Shown: positions 1 to 8,093 of the stretch, one piece after another
How positions within the stretch are numbered: position 1 is the stretch's first letter
Layout: each line of letters opens with the position of its first letter
NCBI RefSeq assembly: GCF_018531445.1
Contig: NZ_JAHDTH010000061.1
Coordinates: 1 to 36,805, forward strand
Direction of reading: 5' to 3'
DNA: 36,805 nucleotides
DNA from: Pseudonocardia lacus
Lineage (GTDB): Bacteria > Actinomycetota > Actinomycetes > Mycobacteriales > Pseudonocardiaceae
Made by a program: the position numbers and the translations under genes
Notes under the pieces: generated by a model
What the model saw: the letters and a program-made list of their open reading frames with translations, nothing else
Told to the model about the DNA's origin: nothing
Databases searched by the model: none

Positions 1-352
1 CGGCCGGCGCGGCGGCGCCCACGCCGAGCAGCAGCCCGGCGGCGACCAGCACGAGGGCGAGCCGGCCGCCGGCGCCCAGCGCGTCCCAGAACGTCCCGGC
101 GATGAGGACCGCGGCCACCAGGACCAGCGCACCGCCGACGTAGCCGAGGCCCTCGGCGACCAGCGACGCGCCGCGGTGGGGCGGCGCACCCTCCCCCGCC
201 GGTGCACCGGCCGCGTCCCGGGGGGCCGTGCCGTCGAGGCCCTCGGCGTCCCGGATCCGCCCGGCCTGCTCCGCGGTGATCAGCCCGCCGTCGACCCACC
301 GCCGCAGCAGGCCGGCCACGACGGCCGGCGGCGGGCTCTGCTCGCTCGTCAT
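1..352 (-). CDS. DUF2157-type membrane protein, N-terminal part (runs off the left edge)
   Basis: Reading leftward from the ATG at 352-350, the frame stays open to the window edge, so only about the first 117 residues are present. The N-terminus has a helical segment with the pattern LLRRWVDGGLITAEQAGRI, typical of the soluble head of DUF2157-like membrane proteins. A Pro/Ala/Gly-rich linker follows (residues about 40-60), then hydrophobic segments starting near residue 68, consistent with the first membrane helices. It lies 34 bases downstream of the FAD monooxygenase on the same strand and could be co-transcribed with it. The family has no settled function. The family call rests on the head motif plus the following membrane segments and is moderately secure. 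Confidence 0.6.
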   Translation of the reverse strand, partial: MTSEQSPPPAVVAGLLRRWVDGGLITAEQAGRIRDAEGLDGTAPRDAAGAPAGEGAPPHRGASLVAEGLGYVGGALVLVAAVLIAGTFWDALGAGGRLALVLVAAGLLLGVGAAAPA

Positions 353-386
353 CGCCGGATTGTGGCCCCCCTGCCGGCCGCGACGG

Positions 387-1898
387 CTAGCCCGACACGG
401 TGACGGCCCCGGCCAGGAGGGCATCGCGGACGCGCGCGGCGGTGGCCGGGTCGTCGCCGCGCCAGGCCACGACCTGATCGGGGCGCACGAGCGCGTGCCG
501 GCCCGGCGGCAGGCCGTCCAGCTCCAGCACGTGGTGCGCCAGGCCATCGATCGCCGCGTCGGGTGACCCGCCGGACACCAGCGCCCAGCCGGGTCCGGCG
601 AGGTCCAACGACGAGCGCGTGCGGGCTGCGTCGAGCCAGCGGTGCGGCAGCGGGGTGCCGACCCGCACCGCCGGGGCGAACTCGGTGACCGGCTCCTCGT
701 CGGCCACGTCGTCGGGGCCGAGCACCAGGGCGCCCACCGGGTACCGGAACCGGGCCCCGGCCAGCACGAACGGGTGGGCGAGCGTCGGGTCCTGGGGCGC
801 GGTGGGGTCGATGAAGGCGGCCATCCGGCGGGTCGACTGGTCGGCGGAGAACCAGCCGGCCGGGCGGCGCTCGGCGTCGTAGGAGTCGAGCAGGGCGGGC
901 CCGGCCCGCCCGTCCAGCACGGCGGCGAGCTTCCAGGCCAGGTTGTGCGCGTCGGCGATGCCGGTGTTGGCGCCCAGGGCCGCGAACGGCGGCATGACGT
1001 GCGCGGCGTCGCCGGCCAGCAGCACCCGGCCGGCGGCGAAGCGGTCGGCGACCAGCATCTCGGCCCGCCAGCTCTGCACCGACAGCACCTCCAGGTCCGG
1101 GGCCGGGACGCCGAGGACCGCGCGCAGCGCGGCCGGCCAGTCGCGGTCGGGCGCGCCCCCGCCCATGAACACCCAGCGGAACCGGCCGTCCACCGAGGCC
1201 AGCGCGCCGGGGTGGTCGGGGTGGGAGATGTGGCAGAGGTTGAACTCCCGCCCGCGCACGGCGTCGGCCAGGTCGGCGCGGAAGTAGACCGACACGGACG
1301 GCTCGCCGACCGCGCCGCGGCCCGAGCGGTCGATCCCGAGGGCCCCGCGCACCGGCGACCGAGCGCCGTCCGCGGCCACGAGGTACCGCGCGCGCAACGA
1401 TCGCCGCCGGCCGGCCCGGTGGTCGAGCAACTCGGCGTGCACGCCGTCGTCGCGCTGCTCGAACGCGGTCAGCTCGGTGGCGAACCGGACGGTCGCGCCG
1501 GCGTCGACGGCCGCCGCCCGCAGCACCGGTTCGAGCAGGTCCTGGGCGATCAGCGTCGGCGGCTCCGGGGAGGCGTCGACGACCGGCCCGTCCGGGTCCG
1601 GCGGCAGCCACAGCGGCAGCTGCTCGGACTCGACCAGGGTGCGTCCGGTGGCCATGTGGTCGTGGCCGGCGAGGTCACGGGCTGCCTCGTGCGCGGCCGC
1701 GGCCAGGCCCAGCTGCCGGAAGACCTCCATCGAGCGGGTGTGGAAGCGGCGGGCCTTGGGCTGCGCCGAGGTGGTGGCGTGCTTCTCGACGACGGTGACC
1801 TCGACGCCGTGGTGGCGCAGCAGGAGAGCGGTGGTCAGCCCGACCAGGCCACCGCCGACGACGAGCACCGCAACATCATGTGTACGTTGTCCACTCAT
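387..1898 (-). CDS. FAD-dependent aromatic hydroxylase-type monooxygenase (PheA/TfdB-like)
   Basis: This 503-residue protein is a class A flavoprotein monooxygenase, the type that hydroxylates aromatic substrates with NAD(P)H and O2 in the cytoplasm. A Rossmann GxGxxG lies at residues 15-20 and ends in an acidic residue for FAD ribose (VVEK). A DG motif is at about 177-178, and the GDAAH FAD/NAD(P)H motif at 296-300 is followed by a conserved GANTGIADAHNLAWKLA stretch. The C-terminal thioredoxin-like region typical of phenol hydroxylase relatives is present, with ALVRPDQVVAWR near the end. I chose ATG 1898; no clear Shine-Dalgarno precedes it, so the mRNA may be leaderless. The start region overlaps a palindrome array shared with the divergent TetR gene, which probably represses it. 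The substrate cannot be deduced; it could belong to antibiotic tailoring or aromatic breakdown. Confidence 0.85.
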   Translation of the reverse strand: MSGQRTHDVAVLVVGGGLVGLTTALLLRHHGVEVTVVEKHATTSAQPKARRFHTRSMEVFRQLGLAAAAHEAARDLAGHDHMATGRTLVESEQLPLWLPPDPDGPVVDASPEPPTLIAQDLLEPVLRAAAVDAGATVRFATELTAFEQRDDGVHAELLDHRAGRRRSLRARYLVAADGARSPVRGALGIDRSGRGAVGEPSVSVYFRADLADAVRGREFNLCHISHPDHPGALASVDGRFRWVFMGGGAPDRDWPAALRAVLGVPAPDLEVLSVQSWRAEMLVADRFAAGRVLLAGDAAHVMPPFAALGANTGIADAHNLAWKLAAVLDGRAGPALLDSYDAERRPAGWFSADQSTRRMAAFIDPTAPQDPTLAHPFVLAGARFRYPVGALVLGPDDVADEEPVTEFAPAVRVGTPLPHRWLDAARTRSSLDLAGPGWALVSGGSPDAAIDGLAHHVLELDGLPPGRHALVRPDQVVAWRGDDPATAARVRDALLAGAVTVSG

Positions 1899-1936
1899 GG
1901 GTGTACGTTGTACACTCACCCGTGGACCCCGTCCAC
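1880..1936. promoter_or_regulatory. Three 21-bp-phased palindromes between the monooxygenase and tetR (predicted TetR operators)
   Basis: Three 15-bp inverted repeats, each with 6-bp arms and a 3-base centre, sit at 1880-1894 (GTGTAC-GTT-GTCCAC, one mismatch), 1901-1915 (GTGTAC-GTT-GTACAC, perfect) and 1922-1936 (GTGGAC-CCC-GTCCAC, perfect). Their centres, 1887, 1908 and 1929, are exactly 21 bp apart, two helical turns. The first overlaps codons 2-7 of the monooxygenase and the last ends 14 bases before the TetR start. The layout suits cooperative binding of the adjacent TetR dimer and control of both genes; binding itself is inferred. Confidence 0.75.
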
Positions 1937-1950
1937 TAGGCTGGCGCCCG

Positions 1951-2745
1951 ATGACCCCCGACCAGCCCCGCCAGCCCGCCCCGGCCATCTGGTTCGACGC
2001 CGTGCACCCCCCGGCGCCGCAGCGGGCGCACGCCCCCGAACCGCTCAGCCGCGAGCGGATCGTCGCGGCCGCGATGGCGCTGGCCGACGCCGAGCCGCAC
2101 GGCGAGATCACGATGCGGGCGCTGGCCGCCCGCCTCGGCGTGCGCAGCCCGATGGCGCTCTACCGCTACGTCGGCAGCAAGCACGGCCTGGCCGACCTGA
2201 TGATGGACGAGGTCTTCGGGCTGGTCGACGTGCGGCGCGGGGCGGGGTGGCGGGCCGCGCTGCGCAGCCTGGGGCTCAGCGGGTGGGCCGCGGTCCAGCG
2301 GCACCCGTGGTTCGCCCGGCTCGCCTTCGCCCGCCCGCCGCTGGGGCCCAACGCGCTGGCCGTGTACGACGCGGCCTTCGCCGAACTGGAGCCGCTCGGT
2401 CTCCCCGCGGCAGCGGTCGGCGGCTCGGTCAACACCGTGCTCGGCCACGTCTTCGGCTCCGGGCTGGCGCTGCTGGAGGAGAACGCGATGCGGGCGCGGA
2501 GCGGCGTCGTCAACGACGAGCAGCTCACCGAGGCGGTCCGGCCCTACCTGGCGAGCATCGCCGCGTCCGGGCGCTACCCGCACTTCAGCCGCTGGGCCGC
2601 CGACCCCACCCGGTTGGACCCGCCGCCGCAGTCGTTCGAGCAGATCCTGGAGTGGCTGCTCGACGGCCTCGCCACCGTCGGTGCCACTCCTGGTGCCGCT
2701 GCTGGTGCGGCTGCCGACCCTGCACCGCAGGACTGCGCACCGTGA
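1951..2745 (+). CDS. TetR-family transcriptional regulator
   Basis: This 264-residue DNA-binding repressor is divergent from the monooxygenase. After a proline-rich lead of about 30 residues, the TetR_N helix-turn-helix spans roughly residues 33-80, with ITMRALAARLGVRSPMALYRYVG as recognition region. The larger C-terminal ligand domain resembles the TetR class-C domain of tetracycline-repressor relatives. The ATG at 1951 lies 14 bases after the last of three phased palindromes, so autoregulation and control of the divergent hydroxylase are likely. The tail is Ala/Gly-rich and probably disordered. The inducer is unknown; substrate or product of the monooxygenase is the obvious guess. Confidence 0.88.
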   Translation: MTPDQPRQPAPAIWFDAVHPPAPQRAHAPEPLSRERIVAAAMALADAEPHGEITMRALAARLGVRSPMALYRYVGSKHGLADLMMDEVFGLVDVRRGAGWRAALRSLGLSGWAAVQRHPWFARLAFARPPLGPNALAVYDAAFAELEPLGLPAAAVGGSVNTVLGHVFGSGLALLEENAMRARSGVVNDEQLTEAVRPYLASIAASGRYPHFSRWAADPTRLDPPPQSFEQILEWLLDGLATVGATPGAAAGAAADPAPQDCAP

Positions 2746-2796
2746 CTGCGTAGGGCTACGGAAGGCCTGGTCAGGGGCGGCGGATAGCCTCCGATC

Positions 2797-3651
2797 ATGC
2801 CCCTCCCCGCAGCCGACGACCTGCTGACGGGCGCGGGCATCGCGCTCGGCGCGGCGGTGGTCTTCGGGCTCGGCAGCGCCGCCCAGCAGCGCGTCGCCGC
2901 CCGCGCACCCTCCGATGCCGCCCTCGTCCGCGACCCGCAGTGGGGCGTGGGTGTGCTGGCGGTCGGGGTGGGCTCGGCGCTGCAGATCACCGCGTTCGCG
3001 TTCGCCCCGGTCGCGCTGGTGCAGCCGCTGGGGGTGACGAGCGTCCTGGTCGCCGCGCTGGCCGCGGGCCACCGGCTCGACCGGACCAGCGCCCTCGGCG
3101 CGCTGGCGTGCGCGGGCGGGCTGGCCGGCTTCCTGCTGCTGGCCCGGCCGGGCCCGGCCGTCCCCGGCGACGCGGCACCGGAGGGGGCGCTGGTGCTCGC
3201 CGTCCTGCTGGTCGTCGCCCTGGCCGTGGCGCTGGTCGTCGCCCGCCGCGGTGTCGGCGAGGTGCGCGCGGTGGCGCTGGGTGCCGCCGCCGGCACCTGC
3301 TACGGCGTCTGCGCGGGCATGCTCACCCTGGTCGTCGCGCAGGTCGGGACCGAGGGCCTCACCGGGCCGTTCGTGCACCCCGCCCTCTACACCGCCGGCG
3401 TCGTCGGCCCGGTCGGCTTCGCGCTCAGCCAGCGCGCGTTCCGGGAAGCCCGGTCGGCGGCGCCCGTGCTGGCCGCGCTCACCACGGTCGACCCGCTGGT
3501 CGCGGTGGCGGTCGGGGTCTGCTGGCTGGGCGAACGGATCGACACCACCCCGGTGGCGCTGGCCGGTGAGGCGCTCGCGGGCCTGGCCGTGCTGGGCGGG
3601 GTCGTCGCGCTCGCCCGCGGCGGGCGACGGAGGGCGGGGGTGCCGGCGTGA
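2797..3651 (+). CDS. DMT-superfamily (EamA-like) membrane transporter
   Basis: This 284-residue integral membrane protein has about nine or ten hydrophobic helices spread evenly from residue 10 to 275, in the duplicated layout of drug/metabolite transporters. Supporting features are a first helix rich in small residues, a PVALVQPLGVTSVLVAALAAG segment in the first half, and a matching TTVDPLVAVAVGVCWLGERI segment in the second. Acidic WLGE endings of the helix-9 type are typical of EamA repeats. It starts 51 bases after tetR and its stop overlaps the GTG of the condensing-enzyme gene by four bases (3648-3651), so it is translationally coupled to that operon and may export the product. Substrate unknown. 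Confidence 0.75.
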   Translation: MPLPAADDLLTGAGIALGAAVVFGLGSAAQQRVAARAPSDAALVRDPQWGVGVLAVGVGSALQITAFAFAPVALVQPLGVTSVLVAALAAGHRLDRTSALGALACAGGLAGFLLLARPGPAVPGDAAPEGALVLAVLLVVALAVALVVARRGVGEVRAVALGAAAGTCYGVCAGMLTLVVAQVGTEGLTGPFVHPALYTAGVVGPVGFALSQRAFREARSAAPVLAALTTVDPLVAVAVGVCWLGERIDTTPVALAGEALAGLAVLGGVVALARGGRRRAGVPA

Positions 3652-4649
3652 GGGCGCGGATCGTCGGGGTGGCGACCTTCCTGCCCGAGCGACGGATGAG
3701 CAGCCTCGAGGTCGAGGAGCGGGTGCGCCGGGAGAGCGCCGGGTTCGCCCCGCGGCCCGGGATCGTCGAGGCGATGACCGGCATCCGGTCCCGCTCCGTG
3801 GCCGAGCCGGACGTGCAGGCCTCCGACCTGGCCGTGGCCGCGTCGGCGAAGCTGCTGGCCGAGGCCGGCGTCGAGGCCGCCGAGCTGGACATGGTGCTGT
3901 TCGCCTCGGCCTCGCAGGACATGGCCGAGCCGGCCACCGCGCACATGGTGTGCGCCAAGCTCGGCGCGCGCTGCCCCACCTTCGACGTCAAGAACGCCTG
4001 CAACAGCCTGCTCAACGGCATCCAGGTGGCCGAGGCGATGATCGTCACCGGGCAGGCGCGCCGCGTGCTGGTCGCCACCGGCGAGACGCCCTCGCGGGCG
4101 ATCCGCTGGCGGGTGCGCGACTTCGCCCAGTTCGTCGAGGCGTTCCCCGGCTACACGCTGGCCGACGCCGGCGCCGCCGTGCTCGTCGAGCGCGCAGAGT
4201 CCGGCGGGATCTTCCACCGCTCGTTCGTCGCCGACTCCACCCGGTGGTCGGTGGGCACGCTGCCCGGCGGCGGCTCCGCCCACCCGCGCGACCCCGACGC
4301 CACCTACTTCCGGATGGACGGACCGGCGCTGCGCCGGGCGTTCCTGGCGCTGGGCCGCGGCCCGCTCGACGCGGCGCTGGCCGCGACCGGGCTCGGCTGG
4401 GACGACTTCGCCGCCGTCTGCGTGCACCAGGTGACGATGCCGTACCTGCGCACCTTCACCGAGGGCAGCGCCATCCCGGCCGAGCGGCTGGTCGTCACGC
4501 TGCCCGAGCACGGCAACCTGGCCTCGGCCGGCCTGGCGTTCGGGCTGGCGACCGCGCTGGAGCAGGGCCGCGCCGGCCCCGGCGACCGGGTCGCGCTGAT
4601 CGGGCTGGCCGGCGGGGTCAGCCTCGGCGTGCTGTTCGCCGAGCTATGA
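3648..4649 (+). CDS. KAS III / OleA-like condensing enzyme (thiolase fold)
   Basis: This 333-residue protein has the 3-oxoacyl-ACP synthase III fold. Thiolase-superfamily catalytic residues are visible: Cys118 in VKNACNSLLNG, His260 in CVHQVTMPYL and Asn290 in EHGNLASAG, the order and spacing seen in FabH and its relatives. KAS III enzymes start chains by Claisen condensation of an acyl-CoA; the OleA branch joins two acyl-CoAs into a beta-keto acid. The companion adenylating ligase and NAD-dependent reductase, with no FabD, ACP or KS II nearby, favour a secondary-metabolic OleA-like role over housekeeping fatty-acid synthesis. The GTG start is supported by the 4-base overlap with the transporter gene. 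A 70-base gap with a small GGCCCC/GGGGCC hairpin (4681-4695) follows. Confidence 0.82.
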   Translation: MRARIVGVATFLPERRMSSLEVEERVRRESAGFAPRPGIVEAMTGIRSRSVAEPDVQASDLAVAASAKLLAEAGVEAAELDMVLFASASQDMAEPATAHMVCAKLGARCPTFDVKNACNSLLNGIQVAEAMIVTGQARRVLVATGETPSRAIRWRVRDFAQFVEAFPGYTLADAGAAVLVERAESGGIFHRSFVADSTRWSVGTLPGGGSAHPRDPDATYFRMDGPALRRAFLALGRGPLDAALAATGLGWDDFAAVCVHQVTMPYLRTFTEGSAIPAERLVVTLPEHGNLASAGLAFGLATALEQGRAGPGDRVALIGLAGGVSLGVLFAEL

Positions 4650-4680
4650 GGGAATCGGTCCGTTCCATCCCCTGCGAGGC

Positions 4681-4695
4681 GGCCCCGGCGGGGCC
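4681..4695 (+). other. Short GC hairpin between condensing-enzyme and glycosyltransferase genes
   Basis: GGCCCC-GGC-GGGGCC is a perfect 6-bp stem with a 3-base loop in the only sizeable gap (70 bases) within the operon. No T-run follows, so it is more likely an mRNA-stability or attenuation hairpin than an intrinsic terminator. Function is inferred only. Confidence 0.35.
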
Positions 4696-4719
4696 ACGGA
4701 TTCTGGGAAGGGCGCTGTG

Positions 4720-5469
4720 ATGGACCTCTGGGTCGTCGTGCCGGCGTACAACGAGGAGCGCGGCGTCGGCGCGACGCTGGCCGCGCTGGCCGCCCAGCAC
4801 GACCGCGACTTCCGGCTGGTCGTGGTGGACAACGCCAGCACCGACGCGACCGCCGACGTCGTCCGCGCCGCCGGCGTCGAGGTGATCACCGAGGCGCGCA
4901 AGGGCACCGGCGCCGCGGCCGACACGGGCGTGCGCCACGCCATCGCCCACGGCGCCACCCACATCGCCCGCACCGACGCCGACTGCCTGCCCGACCCCGA
5001 CTGGACCGCCGCGGTCCGGCGCGGCTTCGCCGCCGGCCTGGAGCTCATCGGCGGGCGGCTGCGCCCGCGCACCGACGAGTTCGCGCTGCGCTGGTGGGAG
5101 CGGTCGCTGCTGCCCTCGGTCGTCGAGGCGGCCGCGGTGTTCGGCCGGTTCCGCCCCGGCAACCGCGACCCGGCCTACCGCGGGCCGTACGTGATGTGCC
5201 CCGGCTGCAACCTGGCCATCACCGCCGGGCTCTACGAGGCCAGCGGCGGCTTCCCGCGCACCGCGATCGAGGAGGTCCACGAGGACCGCGCGCTGGTCAA
5301 CCGCGTGCGCCGGGTGACCGACGCCTACGGCAGGCGCAACGACGTCGTGGTCCGCGGCTCGGTGCGCAGGCTGCGCGCCTACGGGCTGCGCGACACGCTG
5401 GCCTGGTACGCCGACCACCGGGTCCGGCCCGACGTCGTCGACGTGCGGTGGGCGGGACCGGATGGGTGA
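4720..5469 (+). CDS. Family 2 glycosyltransferase
   Basis: This 249-residue GT-A-fold glycosyltransferase begins VVVPAYNEERGVGATL, the canonical GT2 nucleotide-binding start, continues with VVVDNASTDAT, and has the metal/sugar-nucleotide DxD motif at Asp86-Ala-Asp88 (TDADCLPD). A CPGCNLAI segment followed by an acidic EVHEDRAL stretch resembles the acceptor and catalytic-base region. There are no membrane helices, so it should act in the cytoplasm. I prefer ATG 4720 over the adjacent in-frame GTG at 4717, since GGGAAGGG lies at a good distance upstream. It overlaps the next gene (P450) by eight bases. It may glycosylate the lipid made by the condensing enzyme and ligase; donor and acceptor are unknown. 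Confidence 0.82.
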   Translation: MDLWVVVPAYNEERGVGATLAALAAQHDRDFRLVVVDNASTDATADVVRAAGVEVITEARKGTGAAADTGVRHAIAHGATHIARTDADCLPDPDWTAAVRRGFAAGLELIGGRLRPRTDEFALRWWERSLLPSVVEAAAVFGRFRPGNRDPAYRGPYVMCPGCNLAITAGLYEASGGFPRTAIEEVHEDRALVNRVRRVTDAYGRRNDVVVRGSVRRLRAYGLRDTLAWYADHRVRPDVVDVRWAGPDG

Positions 5470-6583
5470 GACCCTGGTGCACCTGGCCGCGCACCCGCTG
5501 GCGTTCCCGTTCCTGCGCCTGGTCGGGCGCTGCGGACCGGTCGTGCGGGTGCCCGGGATCGGGGTCGTCGTCAACGACGCGGCGGTGGCCCACCGTGTGC
5601 TGCGCGACACCGACGCGTTCCGCAAGAGCGGGCGCGGCTCCTCCGGCGCGCTGTGGACCCCGGTGCTCGGGCCGTCGGTGCTGCTCAACATGGACGGTCC
5701 CGCGCACGCCGAGCTGCGCCGCAAGCTCGCCGGGCTGTTCACCCCGACCGCGGTGCGCGCGATCTGCGCCGACGTGCTGGCCCCGCTGCTGGCCCGGGCC
5801 GAGGAGCGGCTCGCCGCCGGGGCGGCGGTCGACCTGGTCGAGCTGGCCCGCACCTGCGCCGGGGCGGTGATCTGCGCGATCGTCGGGCTGGACGCCGACG
5901 AGCGGGAGTGCCGGCGGATGTTCGCCCGCGGCGAGGAGATCGCGGCCACGGTGCGGCTGTCCACCAAGCAGCTCTCGGCCCGCCAGGTGAAGACCGCGCG
6001 GCGGGTGCTCGGCGGGATCACCGGGCCCGCGGCGCGGGCCTACGAGGCCGGCGACCCTGGCACGGTCGTCGGGCGGATGCGCGAGCTGGGGCTGTCGCGG
6101 GAGGAGGCGCTCGGCGCGGCGGCGGCGTTCTTCCTGACCGGCACCGAGACCGTGGCCTCGTTCGTGCCGCGGCTGGTCGCGCTGCTGTGCGACCACGACC
6201 ACCAGCACGGCGACCTCGACCGGGCCGTCGAGGAGGCACTGTGGGTGACCACGCCGAGCCCGGTGATGCTGCGCGCGGTCGCCGCCCCGACCCGCATCGG
6301 CGGGGTGCGGGTGCGGCCGGGGCAGCGGGTCGTCATCGCCACCTACAACTGCACGCGCGTCCCCGGGCGTGGTTTCGCCCCGGAGCGCGCCCAGCCCGAC
6401 CTCGGGCGGCTGTGGTTCGGGGCCGGACCGCACTTCTGCATCGGCTACCCGCTGGCCACGGCCCAGGTCCGGGCGGTGGCCACCGCGGTGCTGCGGCACG
6501 CCCCGCTGCGGGTCGTGCGCCGCCGCTACGCCACCGGGGTGCTGATCCCGGGCTACCGGACCCTGGAGGTCGCCCGTGCCTGA
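5462..6583 (+). CDS. Cytochrome P450 with non-canonical K-helix (ExxW)
   Basis: This is a 373-residue soluble bacterial P450, shorter than the usual 400 or so. The heme-thiolate loop FGAGPHFCIG is intact with Cys326, and the I-helix oxygen-activation segment FFLTGTETV carries Glu229/Thr230. The K-helix, normally ExxR, reads VEEALWVTTP, so Trp261 occupies the arginine position; the codons (GAG GCA CTG TGG) are unambiguous. The CYP157 family of actinomycetes is the known group lacking ExxR, with a similar ending in LW. It overlaps the glycosyltransferase gene upstream and the ligase gene downstream by eight bases each, so it belongs to the operon. Redox partners are not encoded nearby. The C-terminal GVLIPGY signature is shared with the second P450 at 8971-10230. 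Confidence 0.9.
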   Translation: MGETLVHLAAHPLAFPFLRLVGRCGPVVRVPGIGVVVNDAAVAHRVLRDTDAFRKSGRGSSGALWTPVLGPSVLLNMDGPAHAELRRKLAGLFTPTAVRAICADVLAPLLARAEERLAAGAAVDLVELARTCAGAVICAIVGLDADERECRRMFARGEEIAATVRLSTKQLSARQVKTARRVLGGITGPAARAYEAGDPGTVVGRMRELGLSREEALGAAAAFFLTGTETVASFVPRLVALLCDHDHQHGDLDRAVEEALWVTTPSPVMLRAVAAPTRIGGVRVRPGQRVVIATYNCTRVPGRGFAPERAQPDLGRLWFGAGPHFCIGYPLATAQVRAVATAVLRHAPLRVVRRRYATGVLIPGYRTLEVARA

Positions 6584-8093
6584 GCGGGAACCCGCCGACC
6601 TGCTCCGCGACGTGCTCGCGCACGCCGACCGCGCGCCGGGCGCCATGGCGCTGATCGACGCCCGCGGTCGGCGCACCGACTACGCCACCCTGGCCCGACG
6701 CATCCGCACCACCGCCGGTGGGCTGCGGGAGCGGGGCCTGCGCCCGGGCGACGGCGTGCTGTTCTCGATCCGGCCCGGCCCGGACGCGCTCGTGGTCGCG
6801 CTGGCCGTGGTGGCGGCCGGGGGCACCGTGATCTTCGCCGACCCGGGCGTGGGCGCGCAGCTGTTCACCGCCCGGGCCGAGCTGGCCGGCGCCCGCTGGG
6901 CCGCGGCCGAGTCGCTGCTGCACGCCGCCGCCGGGACCGCCCCCGCCCGCCGCTACGCCCGCCGCCGCGGGCTGCTGCTGCCGGACTACGCCGCGCTGGG
7001 CGTGCGGCACCTCTACAGCGGGCCGTGGCTGCCCGGCGTCCCGCGCGGCGCCGTGCCCCTGCGCCGGCTCGCCGGGCCCCCGCTCGACCCCGACCCCGAC
7101 CCCGACGCCCCGGCCGTGGTGATCTTCACGTCGGGCACGACCGAGCGCCCGCGGGGTGTCGTGCACACCCTGCGGACGCTCTCGGCCGGGCTCGGCATGC
7201 TGCGCAGGCGCTGCGTGCTGGGCCCCGGCGACGTCGTGCACACCGACCAGCTGATGCTCGGCCTGCCCGCGCTGGCCGGCGGGGCGTGCTGGTCGCTGCC
7301 CGGCACCCCGCTCGACCCCGCCCGGTTCGCCGCCCAGCTCGCCGAGCGGGCGGCCACGCACGCGTTCCTCGTGCCCGGCGACGCGGCCCGCGTGCTCGAC
7401 GTCGCCCCGCACTGGCCGGGCCTGCGGGGGGTGCTGCTGGGCGCGGCCCCGGTCGTGCCCGCGCTGCTGCGCCGGGTGCGCGCCGCGGCGCCCGACGCCG
7501 AGGTGCTGTGCATCTACGGGATGACCGAGGCGCCGCCGGTCGCGTTCGCCACGGCCGAGGAGAAGCTGGCCCACACCGGCCCCGGCGACCTCATGGGCAC
7601 CCCCGCCGCCGGGGTGCGGGTCGGCGTCGTCGACGACGAACTGGTGGTCGGCGGGCCCCAGGTGTGCCCGCGCTACCTGGGCGAGCCCGCGCACGAGCGG
7701 GTCGCCACCGGCGACCTCGGGAGAGTCGACGACGACGGGCGCGTGCTGCTGCTCGGCCGGCGCAAGGACATGATCATCCGCGGGGAGCACAACATCTACC
7801 CCGGCCTGCACGAGCCGCGGATCGCGGCGCTGCCCGGCGTCGTCGACGCCCTGCTGGTGGGCCTGCCCGACGACCGCACCGGCGACGAGGAGGTCGTGCT
7901 GGCGGTCGTGCTGGAGCCCGGCGCGCTGATCGCGGACGTCCGCGCGGCCCTGGGCGCCGTGGTGCCCGGGTCGGCGTTCCCCGACCGGGTCGTCGCGATC
8001 GACGCGGTGCCCCGGGCCGGGCGCACCCACAAGCCCGACCGGGACGCGCTGCGGAACTCACTGCGGAACTCACCGCGGAACTCACTGCGATGA
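6576..8093 (+). CDS. Acyl-adenylating ligase (ANL superfamily, OleC-like candidate)
   Basis: This 505-residue AMP-forming enzyme shows the ANL core motifs in order: phosphate loop FTSGTTERPRGV (184-195), IYGMTEAPPV (313-322), ATGDLGRVDDDG (377-388), hinge and A8 GRRKDMIIRGEHNIYP (394-409), and a C-terminal catalytic lysine candidate Lys487 in THKPDR. The loop has ER where TGxPKG is usual. The family either activates acyl groups to AMP or CoA esters or, in OleC, closes beta-hydroxy acids to beta-lactones via AMP. The YGMTEAPPV form and the condensing enzyme plus SDR neighbours fit the latter, without proving it. The last 14 residues come from three 12-bp direct repeats (8049-8084) and are probably a non-catalytic tail. 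The GTG start overlaps the P450 stop by eight bases; its stop overlaps the SDR ATG (ATGA). Confidence 0.85.
   Translation: MPEREPADLLRDVLAHADRAPGAMALIDARGRRTDYATLARRIRTTAGGLRERGLRPGDGVLFSIRPGPDALVVALAVVAAGGTVIFADPGVGAQLFTARAELAGARWAAAESLLHAAAGTAPARRYARRRGLLLPDYAALGVRHLYSGPWLPGVPRGAVPLRRLAGPPLDPDPDPDAPAVVIFTSGTTERPRGVVHTLRTLSAGLGMLRRRCVLGPGDVVHTDQLMLGLPALAGGACWSLPGTPLDPARFAAQLAERAATHAFLVPGDAARVLDVAPHWPGLRGVLLGAAPVVPALLRRVRAAAPDAEVLCIYGMTEAPPVAFATAEEKLAHTGPGDLMGTPAAGVRVGVVDDELVVGGPQVCPRYLGEPAHERVATGDLGRVDDDGRVLLLGRRKDMIIRGEHNIYPGLHEPRIAALPGVVDALLVGLPDDRTGDEEVVLAVVLEPGALIADVRAALGAVVPGSAFPDRVVAIDAVPRAGRTHKPDRDALRNSLRNSPRNSLR
8049..8090 (+). repeat. 12-bp tandem repeat at the 3' end of the ligase gene
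   Basis: Units at 8049-8060, 8061-8072 and 8073-8084 read CTGCGGAACTCA, identical, and CCGCGGAACTCA, followed by a half unit. They encode an L/P-R-N-S repeat just before the stop and the ATGA overlap with the next gene. The array is in frame, so copy-number change would only lengthen or shorten the tail. Confidence 0.85.

Noticed and set aside
642..2753. A 700-codon plus-strand frame over the monooxygenase and tetR
   Set aside because: It is antisense to the monooxygenase and out of frame with tetR; the composition is unlike a folded protein and no motif is seen.
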